From positions 133,257,891 through 133,321,890 of the forward strand of contig CM043947.1 in assembly GCA_014529385.2 (NCBI GenBank): a DNA stretch of 64,000 nt, written 5' to 3'. A program made the translations under genes and the position numbers. Below, piece after piece: positions 21,742 to 33,201 of this stretch (position 1 is the stretch's first letter; the number at the start of each line of letters is the position of its first letter). This DNA is from Adiantum capillus-veneris. Lineage: Eukaryota > Streptophyta > Polypodiopsida > Polypodiales > Pteridaceae. The notes below the pieces were generated by a model. The model was not told where the DNA came from, did not search any database, and was given only the letters and a program-made list of their open reading frames with translations.

Positions 21742-22009
21742 CACTACTAGTAAAGATTCCCATCTACAACCAACAAAGAGACACATATCCTTTTTTTTTC
21801 AACCAAAGCACGGTAGTAGGTACTATTTTGTCTTAAGAGATTGCTTCCTATTCATTTTGTCTATGTTTACCTAGTTTCATGCTCCAAACAGACATTTAGG
21901 CCATTTTATGGAATCTAGAGATCAATTTTCTTCCACCCGCATGCGGGTTCTATATAGTTCATTTTGGAAGTGCCCTTGTGCACCATAGTGCAATATTAGG
22001 CACGCAGGT

Positions 22010-22062
<53 letters not shown>

Positions 22063-22228
22063 CGCACACGCACACACACACAAAATTCCCTAGAGAGAAG
22101 AGAGAAAAAGAGAGACTATTTTCTCTGTTAACGATATGTGGGTGCTACATAGTTCATTCTGAAAGTGCCCTTGTTCCGTAGTGCAATATTAGGTACACAC
22201 ACACACACACACACACCGAGTGCCCTCT

Positions 22229-22278
<50 letters not shown>

Positions 22279-22328
22279 GTCTTATAGAGCAATGACATCA
22301 TAGTTCCCTAGAGAGAGGGATAGCGCCC

Positions 22329-22335
<7 letters not shown>

Positions 22336-22391
<56 letters not shown>
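22336..22391. repeat. (GA)n microsatellite
   Basis: Uninterrupted GA repeat that ends 14 bases before the first ATG of the histone-like remnant. Confidence 0.95.
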
Positions 22392-22397
<6 letters not shown>

Positions 22398-22404
22398 GTC
22401 TTAC

Positions 22405-22909
22405 ATGGAAATGGAAAGAACAAAGGAAAATTCTAGGAAGGATTGCAAAGTTCTAGGTTTATCTTCTAAAGCAGGGACGGGTAGGCTAGCAAGAAGAAGA
22501 GACCTAGAAAGCTATGAGTATTTTGAAGGCTCGAAGGATGAAGAGGATACAAAGAAATCTAAAGATGTTCAAGGAAATCAAGAAGGCTTAGAAATGCATT
22601 AAGCTTATTATACCAAAGCTTTCCTTTCAGAGGTTGGTCAAGTCAATATGGAAAAGGCATGTTTTAGCACAATCAGGTGGAAGCATGCTGCACTGTTGGT
22701 ACTTCAAGACGCAGCACAAGATTTTTTTTCTTGAATACTTCAATGATATAACTATTGTTGCATCACATGCACACAGGATAACCATTATGGACAAGGACGA
22801 TGAAACCTTGAAGAGACTTAGACGGAGATATGATAAACTTCTTGTACCCAAAACAATTATAGACAAGAAAATGATGGACATTTTGCTTATACCTCCATTA
22901 GAGCCATAG
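22405..22909 (+). pseudogene. Histone H3-family remnant, CENH3-like
   Basis: Read across frames, the segment follows histone H3 from end to end. The tail starts at the second ATG (22411): MERTKENSRK against the H3 start MARTKQTARK. In the next frame FKEIKKA, a TAG (22589-22591) where H3 has Gln, then LIIPKLSFQRLVK match the alpha-N helix. Back in the first frame, TIRWKHAALLVLQDAAQDFF matches alpha 1-loop 1-alpha 2. After an 8-T run (22722-22729) the frame shifts again to LEYFND and ASHAHRITIMDKD, the counterpart of the H3 AIHAKRVTIMPKD segment. Trp after Arg in loop 1 and AAxDF in alpha 2 resemble centromeric H3 rather than canonical H3. It has at least three frame changes plus the TAG, and an unusual C-terminal extension, so it is not functional as read. 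Confidence 0.72.
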
Positions 22910-23410
22910 TTAGAGGTGAAGATTATGGTGGTCACCCATGATGTCAATACGAGGGCTTGAGCTGAGATAGAAAATCGACGTGCAGAGGAGAGGAGGAAAC
23001 TAAAAGAGAAAGGAAAAGTAACTACTGCTTTTGAAAAAGAGATTGAAAGCTACGATATAGTAACTCATGAAATTGATATAAGAAACAATCAAATTTTATC
23101 ATCAATGAAAGATGGGCTGGTAGCAGATGGTTCAAGGAGACTTACAATTGATTTTGTTGATATTAATATATTGTAGGATCTAGATGCTCAATTAGAGAAC
23201 AACTTCCATTAAATTTTTTGAAGTTTGATCAAGAGCCAGCTTTTAAAACAAAGTCAACCAAAAATATATACATGGATCCTCGATTATTTGTCCTTCTCAG
23301 AATGAAAAAAACCGCTGAGGGTACATTAGAGAAGTGGTTTGCCCACTGTTCGATGTTGCAAGTCACAACAATAAATTTTTCATACAAGAGCAGCCACCAC
23401 TAGAGCCTGG
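22910..23410 (+). pseudogene. Unrecognised coding remnant after histone-like block
   Basis: Decayed frames continue directly from the histone-like block: a charged stretch (ENRRAEERRKLKEKGK), then IESYDIVTHEID and SSMKDGLVADGS, then FDQEPAFKTKSTKN and EGTLEKWFAHC. Several stops intervene. It could be a C-terminal extension of the same old gene or a neighbour. I do not recognise the family. Confidence 0.4.
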
Positions 23411-23560
23411 TTTTCATTGAGCTTGATAAGTAGTTGTCTAGACTCTCAACTCAATTCAAGGAACCCATCCAAAATTGAGACTGTGAGTATTCATATTTTG
23501 AATCTAGATTGATATGGGATAAGGTTTGCATCTGGTGATTGTTTTGATTTAATACCAAAT

Positions 23561-24300
23561 AAGCTATCTTCAATAATCACAGTGTAGTGAGATGAACAGT
23601 ACCCAATTTGTTACTTTACAGTACCAAATTTGGTAGTTTCCAATGCTAGTATCAAAAGCATCAAATTTTGTATTGGTATACCTAGCTTCCCTAGCCCATA
23701 ATATTATTTTTTCCTAAAATAAGCTATCTTCAATAATCACCATGTAGTGAGATGAACAACATCCAATTTGGTACTTTACAATACCAAATTGGGTAGTTGC
23801 CAATGCATGTACCACAAGCACCAAATTTTGTACTGGTATACCTAACTTTCCCAGTCCATAATATTGTGTTTTTCCAAAAAAACGCTATCTCAATAATCAC
23901 CTTGTGGTGAGATGAAGAACATTCAATTTGGTACTTTACAATACCAAATTTGGTAGTTGCCAATGCCAGTATCACAAGCACCAAATTTTGTACTAGTGTA
24001 CCTAACTTCCCCAAGCCATAATATTGTTCTTTTCCAAAATAATCTTTCTTCTACAATCACCATGTAGTGAGATGAGCAGCACCAAATTTGGTACTTTATA
24101 GTACCCAATTTACCAGTACCAAAGCCTGAAAGTTTTCAGTCCCAGTACCAAAGGCTTCAAATTTGATACTGGTAATTATAATTTCTTAAGCCCACAATGG
24201 TAAATTTTTCCCAAAAAAAACTCTGTTATAGAGTTCGTACAATGGAGCTTCCATGAGTTACAATCACCCTACAATGAGAAGACCAGTACCAAATTTGGTA
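23561..24300. repeat. 160-bp tandem repeat, about 4.5 copies
   Basis: Units start at ~23561, 23721, 23881 and 24041, exactly 160 bases apart, with a partial fifth near 24250. The anchor is CTATCTTCAATAATCACC..GTAGTGAGATGA. Each unit contains the near-palindromes ACCAAATTTGGTA and ACCAAATTTTGTACTGGT. No coding signal. Confidence 0.9.
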
Positions 24301-24472
24301 CTCATGACTTGGTTTGTCTTGGATGTAGATACATACAATGTTTGACCTAAATCTAGGATTTTCAAACTATTCACTGATAGTTGTGTTGTGAGTTCCACAC
24401 ACTTCATCAAGGATCAGATTGATTAAATTATTAATCATCATTACAACAACGTCCAGGACTTGTGCTAAGCGT

Positions 24473-25622
24473 TGTCAGAAGTTTTTTGGAGCAAGGGATT
24501 GCACATATGTACATATACAAGCATGGTGCATCAAATAAAGAATTGCCCATTTTTCAGAGCCAGGTGGTTACGTGGGGCCCACATGTGTACAGGTAGGACA
24601 GGGTGTACATAGTGCATCGATTTTCACTATTACCAGTACCACTGTGTTTTTTCTACAATAAGGAGGAGTTGGTAGCACGTAAAAATTCTTGAGGAAGCTA
24701 TCCGCGGGCCGACGACATGAGGTAAGCAGGTGCGTCAGATGGCATCTAGTGGCGTCAGGAAGGCGAATGAGGTCAATATTTGCACGCGGATGAGGACGGA
24801 CACAACGTGGGTGTTTTCTTCTGAGAGTTATGCAAAAAGGTCATCATTAGGAACAATTTTTGGGGCCACTTCACGTGGTTGCAAGACGAATTATTGAAAA
24901 GAAATGAGTGCCAGGTGTGCGGATGATGCAAAAAGGTGACAACTATGCACTGCGAGGTCAGATTTTGGCCTGTTCGGGGTCCGTTTGAGGTCATCTAAAA
25001 GGCCACGGGTGCCCAACTAATAAAGCTAAGTGTGGGAACTGAAAAAACTGAGAGAAGACCAGAAAAAACGTGGAGAAGAGAGGAGGAACAGCCGCAGGTG
25101 TGTTTTTGTGGTTTTTGGAACCTGTTTTGGCTGTAAATTGCTCATCCGATGTCGGATTTGAGCACTTTGACATTGTAGACTGGGGTTTTGTGCCGTTCCG
25201 GACGTGATGGCGCTGTCCATTTTTTCCAAGTTCCTCACTCTTTTTCTCTTGTTTTTGCTGTGTAAGTTTCTCCTATGAGCGAAGCTTCCGCTCCAGTTTC
25301 TGATTGTATCTGGTATCTTTTACCCATATTGTGTAAGCTATTTGCCCCATTGGTGTTGGCCCAAGATCATTTGTATCTAAACATCATAAATTATCCTCTT
25401 TTGAGCTGAATTTTTTGGGTGTGTGTGTGTGTGTGTTTGTGTGTCTGTGTGGAGTGGGCAAGTGGATAGTCTCTCTCCTCTCACTCTAGAGGTGTGTTCC
25501 CTGTCTCGGCCAGGTGTGTTGTGTAAGCCGAGTGGTGCCCCATAGTGTGTGTGTGTGTATCTTCCCAAGAGTGTGTTTCGGGTCGTTATAGAGGCGCTGT
25601 GTGTGTTTTCATCCTGCTCACA
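24473..25622 (+). repeat. 5' LTR of element B
   Basis: 1150 bases, TGTCAGAAG...CTCACA. Same family as 2560-3702. Contains the CTCGGC...GCCGAG inverted repeat near 25505-25530. Confidence 0.95.
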
Positions 25623-25628
25623 TTCTTT

Positions 25629-25646
25629 TGGCGCCCCCACGGAGGA
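25629..25646 (+). other. Candidate primer-binding site, element B
   Basis: TGGCGCCCCCACGGAGGA, six bases after the LTR. Differs at two positions from the site of element A. Confidence 0.7.
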
Positions 25647-25698
25647 TCTTCTTCGAGTACCTTCTGCTTCGAGCTTCAAGCTTCGAGATTCGGGGCTA

Positions 25699-25769
25699 TA
25701 GGTTACAGGTTACAGGTTACAGGTTACAGGGACAGGTACAGGTACAGGTGATTCTCACAGGTACAGGTA
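25699..25769 (+). repeat. ACAGGT/TTACAGG minisatellite in leader of B
   Basis: About ten CAGGT units (TTACAGG then ACAGGT type) in the untranslated leader, homologous to 450-508 in element A but expanded. Confidence 0.8.
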
Positions 25770-26682
25770 GCTTGAGTACAGTGATATACTAGCAGTGATG
25801 TCACTTGCAGTTGTTGTGGGTATGCATCACTTGGCGCCTATTTGAGCGCATTGTCTGTTGGATTGTACGTTACTTGTGGAAACTGTCATTGTACGCATTT
25901 GTGGAGCCATACTTGGTTGTATTTGGCAGTCCCAACCATTTCTGAGACTTGGTCTAGAAGATAGTCATTTCTAAGACTTGACTATACACGATATGCATTA
26001 GCCTTCGTGTGAGGGTCGATAGCGTGAGGTTTTTATTGAGCTGGGGGATTCTCAAATGTGGAGATCCTTTCGGTGATACAGGTAGCTGGAGCACCCTTTT
26101 CGTGACCTCGCCATAGGCTATGTACTAGTGATTCCTACTTGATGCTCGGGTTCTATTGTTGACAGTTTATGCATACATATACAGTCTATATTTTGGGTTC
26201 CTACTGCTCTATTTCTGGGGAAACTCTGCCAAAATTTTCCCAAGTTATGATGGCTGGTTTTTTGGTCTTTTGAGCCATTTATGTAGTTATGCTGTTGAAA
26301 TTTTGGCAAAATCAGAGGTTAAGTCAAGTGTGCCTTTTTGGGAGCTTCATGGTTGGCTTTAATGGATGATCAAAATGGCCCTCAATTCACTCCATTTCAT
26401 TTAACTCAAAGAATCCAGATAAATGTTCATGTGTCTAGGAAGAATTTTTTCCAGCAGTGCATAGTCTTTATGTTCTGGCCAAGAAGATTACGAGAGATCT
26501 TGGAATGTCCTTTGCCTGTTGTACTTCCGATGATCAACTATGAAAACTCATTTGATGTGCATGTGTTTGTCCTTATCTAAAGTTGAGCTCCATTGAAGTT
26601 TCTGGGGATTGGGTAGTCAAAAGTTTTGGGTTCTTGCACGTGTGTTCAAAGGGGTTCTCAAAGCATTGAAACTTGGGTAGCC

Positions 26683-28185
26683 ATGGCCTTCTCTTATCTG
26701 GAGTTTCATGGAAGAAGTGATGAAGATGTGGAAGAATTTTTGGAAAAGATGGAGGTTGCTTGCATTAGCAACCAGATTCATGACCCTGCTCAGATGTTAC
26801 GCCTTCTCCAAATTTGTTTGAAGAGTGATGCACGAGTTTGGTCTAAAGCATTTGAAGAGGAGTTGCGTATGGCTGATCGACCTATAAGATTGAGTTGGGA
26901 CAATCTAAGGCATGGATTGGAAGTGGAGTTTGTGAAGATAGAAGATCCTGACAAAGTGTAGCAAGAAGTACAGGCTTTAGTGCAAAAGGAAGGTGAGCCA
27001 GTAGATGCGTACATACGTAAGTTCTCATTGGCATGGGAGCAAATGTGCAAGGCCTTAGAACCACAGGTACCCCCGCCTGACATGATGAAGAAGGACAGGT
27101 TCTTGGCTGGTCTTTGGGAGAATATATGTTGGAGAGTGGAGCTAAAGAATCCTAGGACATATGAAGATGCACTAGAGGTAGCAAGGAACAAAGAGTGGAA
27201 GTTGAGGAAAATGAGCCAGTTAGGGGTGGAGTCTTTGCCCATGAGGTCTGAATTTCAACCTATAGAGTCTTTACAAGGTCGCATGTCAGGAGTTCATCAT
27301 GAACCAGTGGTTCCTGTTACTACTCAGGTTATGACAACAGTGGTCACTACATCGGTGCAAGATGATGGGCTAAGGCAAGACATGAGGCAAGTGGTAGATT
27401 TGATGAAGAATCTCAGCCTAAACATGCTAGGTCAAGTGGGAAATAATCGAGGTCGAGGGAGGTTTGCAAATCAGCCAGGAGGTGAAGAAAGGCCTAGGAA
27501 TGGTGTTGGACAAAGCAATGGTAGGTTTTGGAGGCAGACGCCCACATGTTATAATTGTGGAGAGTTGGGTCACATCAGCCCGCAATGTGATAAGCCACCA
27601 AGTATGGGGGGAGACATGTATCCATTGCCAAGACAGGTGCTAACTAGGTCAAATGATTATGGCATCGAAATTAAGGGAGACGAAGGAACTAGTGGACTGA
27701 CCCAGGAGGAAAAGGGAAAGACAAAAGTGCTAAGTGTAGTCACCTTGGAGAAGGCATCAAAGCTAGAGGATACATTAGTGATGCCTATTGGGAAGAGGAC
27801 CACAGAGGATAAGGAAGGAAGAAGTGCCCCAGGTCCTAGTAAGAAGAAAGGAAAGAGCCATGAAGGCGAGGATGTCAAGGCCAAGAGGAAAAGGAGAGCT
27901 CGTCGCAAATTTCATGTTTCAGATTTTCCACTAGGGGATGGGAAATTAAGCTATGACTTGAAGGAGGATCTGACGAGAAGGAAGGCAGATGTTACTTTTG
28001 GGCAGCTTATAGAGATGGTGCCTAAGCTAAAGCGACAGTGGAAGAGGATGGTTAACCCAATGGAGAAAGAGCCAGAGAGAGGTTCAGTAAAGGTGTTGGC
28101 AATGGATGAGATACCAGACATTTGTCCAATAGTAGATGTGTGGCATAAAAGGAAAAATTTGGGACAAGGTTATGTGGATGGCTGA
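26683..28185 (+). pseudogene. gag and start of protease, element B
   Basis: Start ATG at 26683 (GCCATGG context). Capsid-type gag domain (FLEKMEVACISNQ, ARVWSKAFEEEL) and, after TAG 26959-26961, the same frame continues (EPVDAYIRKFSLAWEQM). A CCHC zinc knuckle CYNCGELGHISPQC is intact at 27547-27588. A basic Lys/Arg-rich linker follows, then the start of protease. The frame stops at TGA 28183-28185, inside the protease active-site loop (YVDG-stop-AQIC), where element C has a second Gly. Gag, protease and RT share one frame, so the original product was a single gag-pol polyprotein. Confidence 0.85.
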
Positions 28186-29667
28186 GCCCAAATATGCGTC
28201 ATAACACACTCATGTGTTCAGAAGATGGGTCTCACAGTGGCTGGGGTGTCAAGTTTTCGGATCAGATTGGCAAACCATCAAAAAGTAAAATGCTTGGGTG
28301 TTGTAAAGAGCTTAGAAGTGGAGGCATATGATGCAAAGGCAGTGGTTGATTTTCATGTGATGCCAGCAGGGTTGGGAGCATATCCTATTATACTCGGTAG
28401 ACCATGGTTACGTGTAGTGGGAGCTGTTCAAGATTGGCGACATGGTACGATTACCCTCTATGGAAAGACAGGTACCAAGAAGCTATACAATATGGACACA
28501 AGGAAACGATTAGAGGAGCTTTATGAAGATGAGTATGAGTCTAGTGATGAATACTCTTCCACGGTGACAGATGAGGACAATGATAGAACTACCAGCAGTG
28601 ATGAGGATGCTAATGTTGCATTTGTTTTGATGGACAAAGAAATCCAGGAGATTGGTTTAGTTGCATTTGCGAATGAGGTTAAAGATGAAAGTGAAGGGCC
28701 TTATGAAGTGATTGAAGGGCTGATGCAAACCAAGGTTGAGTTGTCAAAGAAGCAAGAATTGATGACACAAATGATCAGTGGAGACCTCTCAGCTATGGAG
28801 AAGGATATATATTTGCATATGCTGGCTAGTTTTCCTGATTTGTTCATTACTTCATATGAAGAGATCAGAGGGTTCAAGGGCAAAGAGATGCATATAGAGC
28901 TGAAAGAAGGTGCTAAGCCAGTGCGGCAAAGGCTAAGAAGGATGGGTCAAGAGCAAATGGAAGCCTTGCGGGTAGAGGTGGACAAGTTATTGAAGGCAGG
29001 GTTCATAGTTCCAGTGGAGACCACAGAATGGGTGAGTCCAGTTGTAGTCAGTCCAAAGAAGGATGGGAAGTGGAGAATTTGTGTGGATTTTAAACCCTTA
29101 AATGCAACCACTAAGAAGAACCCATATCCTCTTCCATTCATCGATCAGATCTTGGATTCAGTGGCAGGTTATGAGAGGTATAGTGTGTGTGATGGTTTTT
29201 CAGGCTATTTTCAATTGAAGAATGCTCTTAAAGACGGCACAAAGACAACTTTTATTACGCCATGGGGCTGCTATTGCTACACAGTATTGCCATTTGGGTT
29301 GTCAAATGGACCTTCCTTCTATCAAGAGAGAACAAATTGGGTGTTGGAACCATTCATTGGTAGTTATGTTAAAGCTTTTATGGATGACTTCTGTGTCTAT
29401 AGCAGTAAGGCTGAACACCATGAGATGCTGCAGATGGTATTGGCTCGATATGATGAATGTGGAGGACAACTAAATCCAAATAAATGTCATCTAGCACAAC
29501 CAAGGGTGAAGTTATTGGGCCATATGGTGTCAGAAAATGGCATTGAGGCTGATCCAGAAAAGGTTAAGTCTATTATTCTTCTTTCATCACCTATGAGTAC
29601 GAAGCAATTGGCAACTTTTATACACAAAGTGAAGTACATGGAATGGTTTATTCCATTGTCTTTGTAG
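28186..29667 (+). pseudogene. Protease C-terminus and reverse transcriptase, element B
   Basis: Same frame as gag after the TGA. YPIILGRPWL is the C-terminal protease motif (~28380-28410). After an acidic linker the RT carries WVSPVVVSPKKDGKWR, VCDGFSGYFQ (motif A), LPFGLSNGPSFYQ (motif B), KAFMDD (catalytic FMDD at 29377-29388) and LLGHMVSENG. The frame ends at TAG 29665-29667 in the connection to RNase H, where a frameshift moves the sequence to the next frame. Confidence 0.88.
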
Positions 29668-30771
29668 CTTCTTTATTAATCACAACAAGTGGCAAAGCAT
29701 GATCCCATTGCAATGGGATGACAAGTGTGAAGAAGTGTTTCAAGAGGTGAAAGAGGTGTTAGGGGGGTTGTCAGCCATGCAGGTTCCTGATTGGGAGAAA
29801 GTGTTTTATGTAAATCCATCAGTAGGGGATGATGCCATCAGAGCCATGCTATTGCAAAAGGGGAAGGGCAGCCATTATATGAGGCCAGTGTATTGTGCAA
29901 GCCGAGTGAAGTTGGTAGCGGAGAGAAAGTTATCGGAAGTAGAGCTAGTGATGGCCAGTGTAATATTTGCTTGTCGACGATTTCGTCATTACTTGCTACC
30001 ACGGCCTTTTGTTTTCTTGACGAGTTATGCCTTTTTGCCACAGTAATTAATGGTACTAACATGTCAAATGTGGTGAAGAAATGGGTAATTGAGCTGCAAG
30101 AGTTTGAGTTCTCTTTTCTAGTGGAAAATAGTACAAGGGCTACCCTAACTGATTTGTTGACCTACAAGGAGAATCCCCTTATTGTTAAGGAAGAGGTGGT
30201 GAGAAAGGTAGTTGAAGAAGTGCCACAGATCAGCAATGCACATGTGTTGTTCCTTGATGGTTCATACAGAAAGAGCCATGATGCAGCTTCAGGGGGTATA
30301 GCACTTTATGATCCAGAGGGGAAGCTAGTATGCAAGAGAGGGTTCAAATTGGATGCTCATAGTAACAATGAGGCTGAATATTCTACTCTGGAAGCCGGAT
30401 TACACATTTGTTTGAAGCATGGGGTTCGAAGGTTGAGCATAAAAGGTGATGCCTTGTTAGTGGTGAAGCAAGTGCTGGGTGTGTGGAAGAGCAAGAACAC
30501 CTCATTGAAGAAAATGTGCTTCAGAATTAAAGGCCTGTTAAAAAAGTTTGAAGCATGGAGCATCAGAAACATTAAACGTGCTCTAAATGGAGAGGCACAT
30601 GAAGCAGCTCAAGGCATGATTGGGGAGCTATTTGTGTTGAGGACCACTTCACCTCTTTATCATGGCCGGGAAAGTTTGGCTCAAGAAGAGGAGTTTTTGC
30701 TAATAGGAATCATTCCAAAGGAGATTCAGAAGTCTAAGAAGTATGGCTTTGTGCGTAGAGCATACACATAA
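29668..30771 (+). pseudogene. RNase H plus archaeal-type second RNase H, element B
   Basis: 29690-30046 holds the RT-linked RNase H (PLQWDDKCEEVF, VPDWEKVFYVN, KLSEVELVMA); its expected catalytic Asp region reads NPSVGDD. A frameshift near 30010 leads to WVIELQEFEFSFLVEN. From ~30238 a second RNase H of archaeal type (RVT_3) begins: LFLDGSYR, HSNNEAEYSTLEAGL and IKGDALLVVKQVLG, with Asp, Glu and Asp at the usual positions. TAA 30769-30771 closes the frame where element A has an open codon. This dual RNase H arrangement is diagnostic of Tat elements. Confidence 0.85.
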
Positions 30772-30774
30772 AAA

Positions 30775-32017
30775 TTGATTGGTGATGTCTTATACATGAA
30801 AGGGGCTGATCTCGTGTTGAGACGTGTACCTTGGCGGGAGGAGCTTTACAGAGTGTTGGAAGAGAATCATGAAGGCGCATGTGGTGGCCATTTTGCTCTG
30901 AAGATCACCTTGCATAAGATTTTGCAAGAGGGGTATGTATGGCCTAGTTTGCACAAGGATGTTCACCATTGGTGTAGGTCTTGCAATAGGTGTCAAGCAT
31001 TTGGGAAGAGAGTGTTGAAGCCTGAGCTACGAAAAACCATTATGGCGTTTGATGTTTTTGAAAAGTGGGGGATTGATGCAATAGGCCCGTTACCTATCAC
31101 AAGCAGGGGCAAAAGCTATATCTTGACGGCAGTGGACTATCTCTCTAGATGGGAAGAGGCTATAGCAGTAAAACAGATCACTACAAAGGATTTGGGAAAA
31201 TTTGTGTATGATGAAATATGTTGCAAGTTTGGGGTGCCATTAGAGCTACTTTAAGATAAGGGGCCAGGATTTAGAGCTAAACTGCTAGACTTCTTATGCA
31301 CAAAGATGAATATTAGGCACCAGCATACCACTCCTTATTACCCGCAGTGTAGTGGCTTAAATGAAAGATTCAATGGTGAGTTGGTACAAATTCTTTCTAA
31401 AGTGACAGAGCACCAAGGAAAGAATTGGGATTTGGAATTGCCTAGTGCATTATGGGCTTACCCTTCTTCGGTGAAGACAGGTACAGGGTTTACTCCATTT
31501 CATTTGGTGTATGGAAAGGAAGCACTATTGGATGTGGAGGTAGAGTTGCCTGCGTTCAAGATGTTAGAGAAGTTACTTGGGCCACCTAGTGATGCATTCA
31601 AAGAGAGGCTCTTGCAGTTACAAGAGGTCCAGTTGGATAGGATGAGCGCATTGGAGCATTATGGGCAGATGCAGGATAAGGCTTTAGCAAAGATAAATGA
31701 ACAGGTCAAAAGTAAGGGTATCAAGAAACATGACTTGGTTTTGCGCTACAATAGTAAGCTAGACAACACCTTCCAAAAGAAGTTTCAAATTAAGTGGGAC
31801 GGCCCTTTCAAGGTAGTGGAGTGTTTTCCAAATGGCACATATCACTGTTCTACATAAGTCAAGGGTAAATGGATTGTGTCTTAAATTGTATCATGCTAGA
31901 TTGATGATGGTGGAGCAAGATGAGTTGTCTGTGGATAAAGCAGTGCTGGTGAGGGATGAGGAGACCTGTGATGCGGCGAGTCTCATATCTCTCTTTGCTG
32001 CTGCTCATCATGAATGA
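30775..32017 (+). pseudogene. Integrase, element B
   Basis: H2C2 zinc domain (GGHF...CRSCNRC), core with WGIDAIGP, DKGPGF and NERFNGE (catalytic acids visible) and a C-terminal tail to 32017. Breaks: TAA 31252-31254 where A has TCA, and a ~17-base loss near 31848 (FPNGTYH) that shifts the frame. A and B carry different inactivating changes, so the breaks arose after they separated. No chromodomain is seen, as expected for Tat. Confidence 0.88.
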
Positions 32018-32023
32018 TCTAGC

Positions 32024-32045
32024 AGGCTAGGGGATGGGCAAATTA
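32024..32045 (+). other. Polypurine tract region, element B
   Basis: AGGCTAGGGGATGGGCA directly before the 3' LTR, identical to element A. Confidence 0.65.
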
Positions 32046-33197
32046 TGTTAGGAGTTTTTTGGAGCAAGGGATTACGCATATGTACATATACATGCATGGT
32101 GCATCAAATAAAGAATTACCCATTTTTCAGAGCCAGGTGGTTACGTGAGGCCCACATGTGTACAAGTAGGACAGGGTGTACATAGTGCATCGATTTTCAC
32201 TATTACTAGTACCACTGTGTTTTTCTACAATAAGGAGGAGTTGATAGCATCTAAAAATTCTCGAGGAAGCTATCCGCGGGCCGACGACATGAGGTAAGTA
32301 GGTGCGTCAGATGGCATCTAGTGGCGCCAGGAGGTCGAATGGGTCAATACTTGCACGTGGATGAGTACAGACACGACGTGGGTGTTTTCTTGTGATACTT
32401 ATGCAGAAATTTCATCATGAGGACCACATTTTGGGGCTACTTCACGTGGTTGCGGGATGCATTATTGGGAAAGCTGAGTGCCAGGTGTGTGGATGATGCA
32501 AAAAGGTGACAACTATGCACTGCGAGGTCAGTTTTTGGCCTGTTCGGGATCCGTTTGAGGTCATCTAAAAGGCCACGGGTGCCTAAATAATAAAGATAAG
32601 TGTGGGAACTGAAAAAACTGAGAGAGGACCAGAAAAAACATGGAGAAGAGAGGAGGAACAGCCGCAGGTGTGTTTTTGGGGTTTTTGGAGCCTGTTTTGG
32701 CCGTAAACCGCTCATCCGATGTCGGATTTGAGCACTTTGACATTGTAGACTGGGGTTTTGGGCCGTTCCGGACGCGATGGCGCTGTCCATTTTGCCAAAT
32801 TCCTCACTCTTTTTCTGCTTCTTTTGTTGTGTAAGTTGCTCCTATGAGCGAAGCTTCCGCTCCTGTTTCTGATTGTATCAGGTATCTTTTACCCATATTA
32901 TGTAAGCTATTTGCCCCATTGGTGTTGGCCCAAGATCATTTGTATCTAAACATCATAAATTATCCTCTTTTGAGCTGAATTTTTTGGGTGTGTGTGTGTG
33001 TGTTTGTGTGTCTGTGTGGAGTGGGCAAGTGGATAGTCTCTCTCCTCTCACTCTAGAGGTGTGTTCCCTGTCTCGGCCAGGTGTGTTGTGTAAGCCGAGT
33101 GGTGCCCCATAGTGTGTGTGTGTGTGTGTGTGTATCTTCCCAAGAGTGTGTTTCGGGTCGTTATAGAGGCGTTGTGTGTGTTTTCATCCCGCTCACA
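32046..33197 (+). repeat. 3' LTR of element B
   Basis: TGTTAGGAG...CTCACA, ~1152 bases, followed by target duplication GCGT at 33198-33201. Confidence 0.95.
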
Positions 33198-33201
33198 GCG
33201 T

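Larger units (their letters stand above)
21270..22404. other. Microsatellite-rich spacer
   Basis: No gene recognised. Holds (TG)n(AG)n at 21670-21738, (CA)n at ~22011-22082 and ~22195-22216, and (GA)n at ~22229-22272 and ~22336-22391. Short related non-repetitive pieces around the CA tracts (GTTCATT..GGAAGTGCCCTTGT) suggest a local duplication. Confidence 0.75.
24473..33197 (+). mobile_element. Element B: full-length Tat-like Ty3/gypsy retrotransposon
   Basis: Complete structure of ~8.7 kb: LTR, primer site, leader, gag, protease, RT, RNase H, archaeal-type RNase H, integrase, polypurine tract, LTR. GCGT flanks both ends (24469-24472 and 33198-33201). The second RNase H between RT-RNase H and integrase is the hallmark of the Tat lineage. 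Nonsense codons at 26959 (TAG), 28183 (TGA), 30769 (TAA) and 31252 (TAA), and several frameshifts, make it inactive. In the first ~360 aligned bases the two LTRs differ at roughly 20 positions by eye, so the insertion is not recent. Confidence 0.95.

Noticed and set aside
24473-33197. A 5-bp target duplication (AGCGT) for element B
   Set aside because: All five LTRs of the family are followed by A, so that A is better assigned to the LTR end (CTCACA), leaving 4 bp (GCGT); the alternative cannot be fully excluded.
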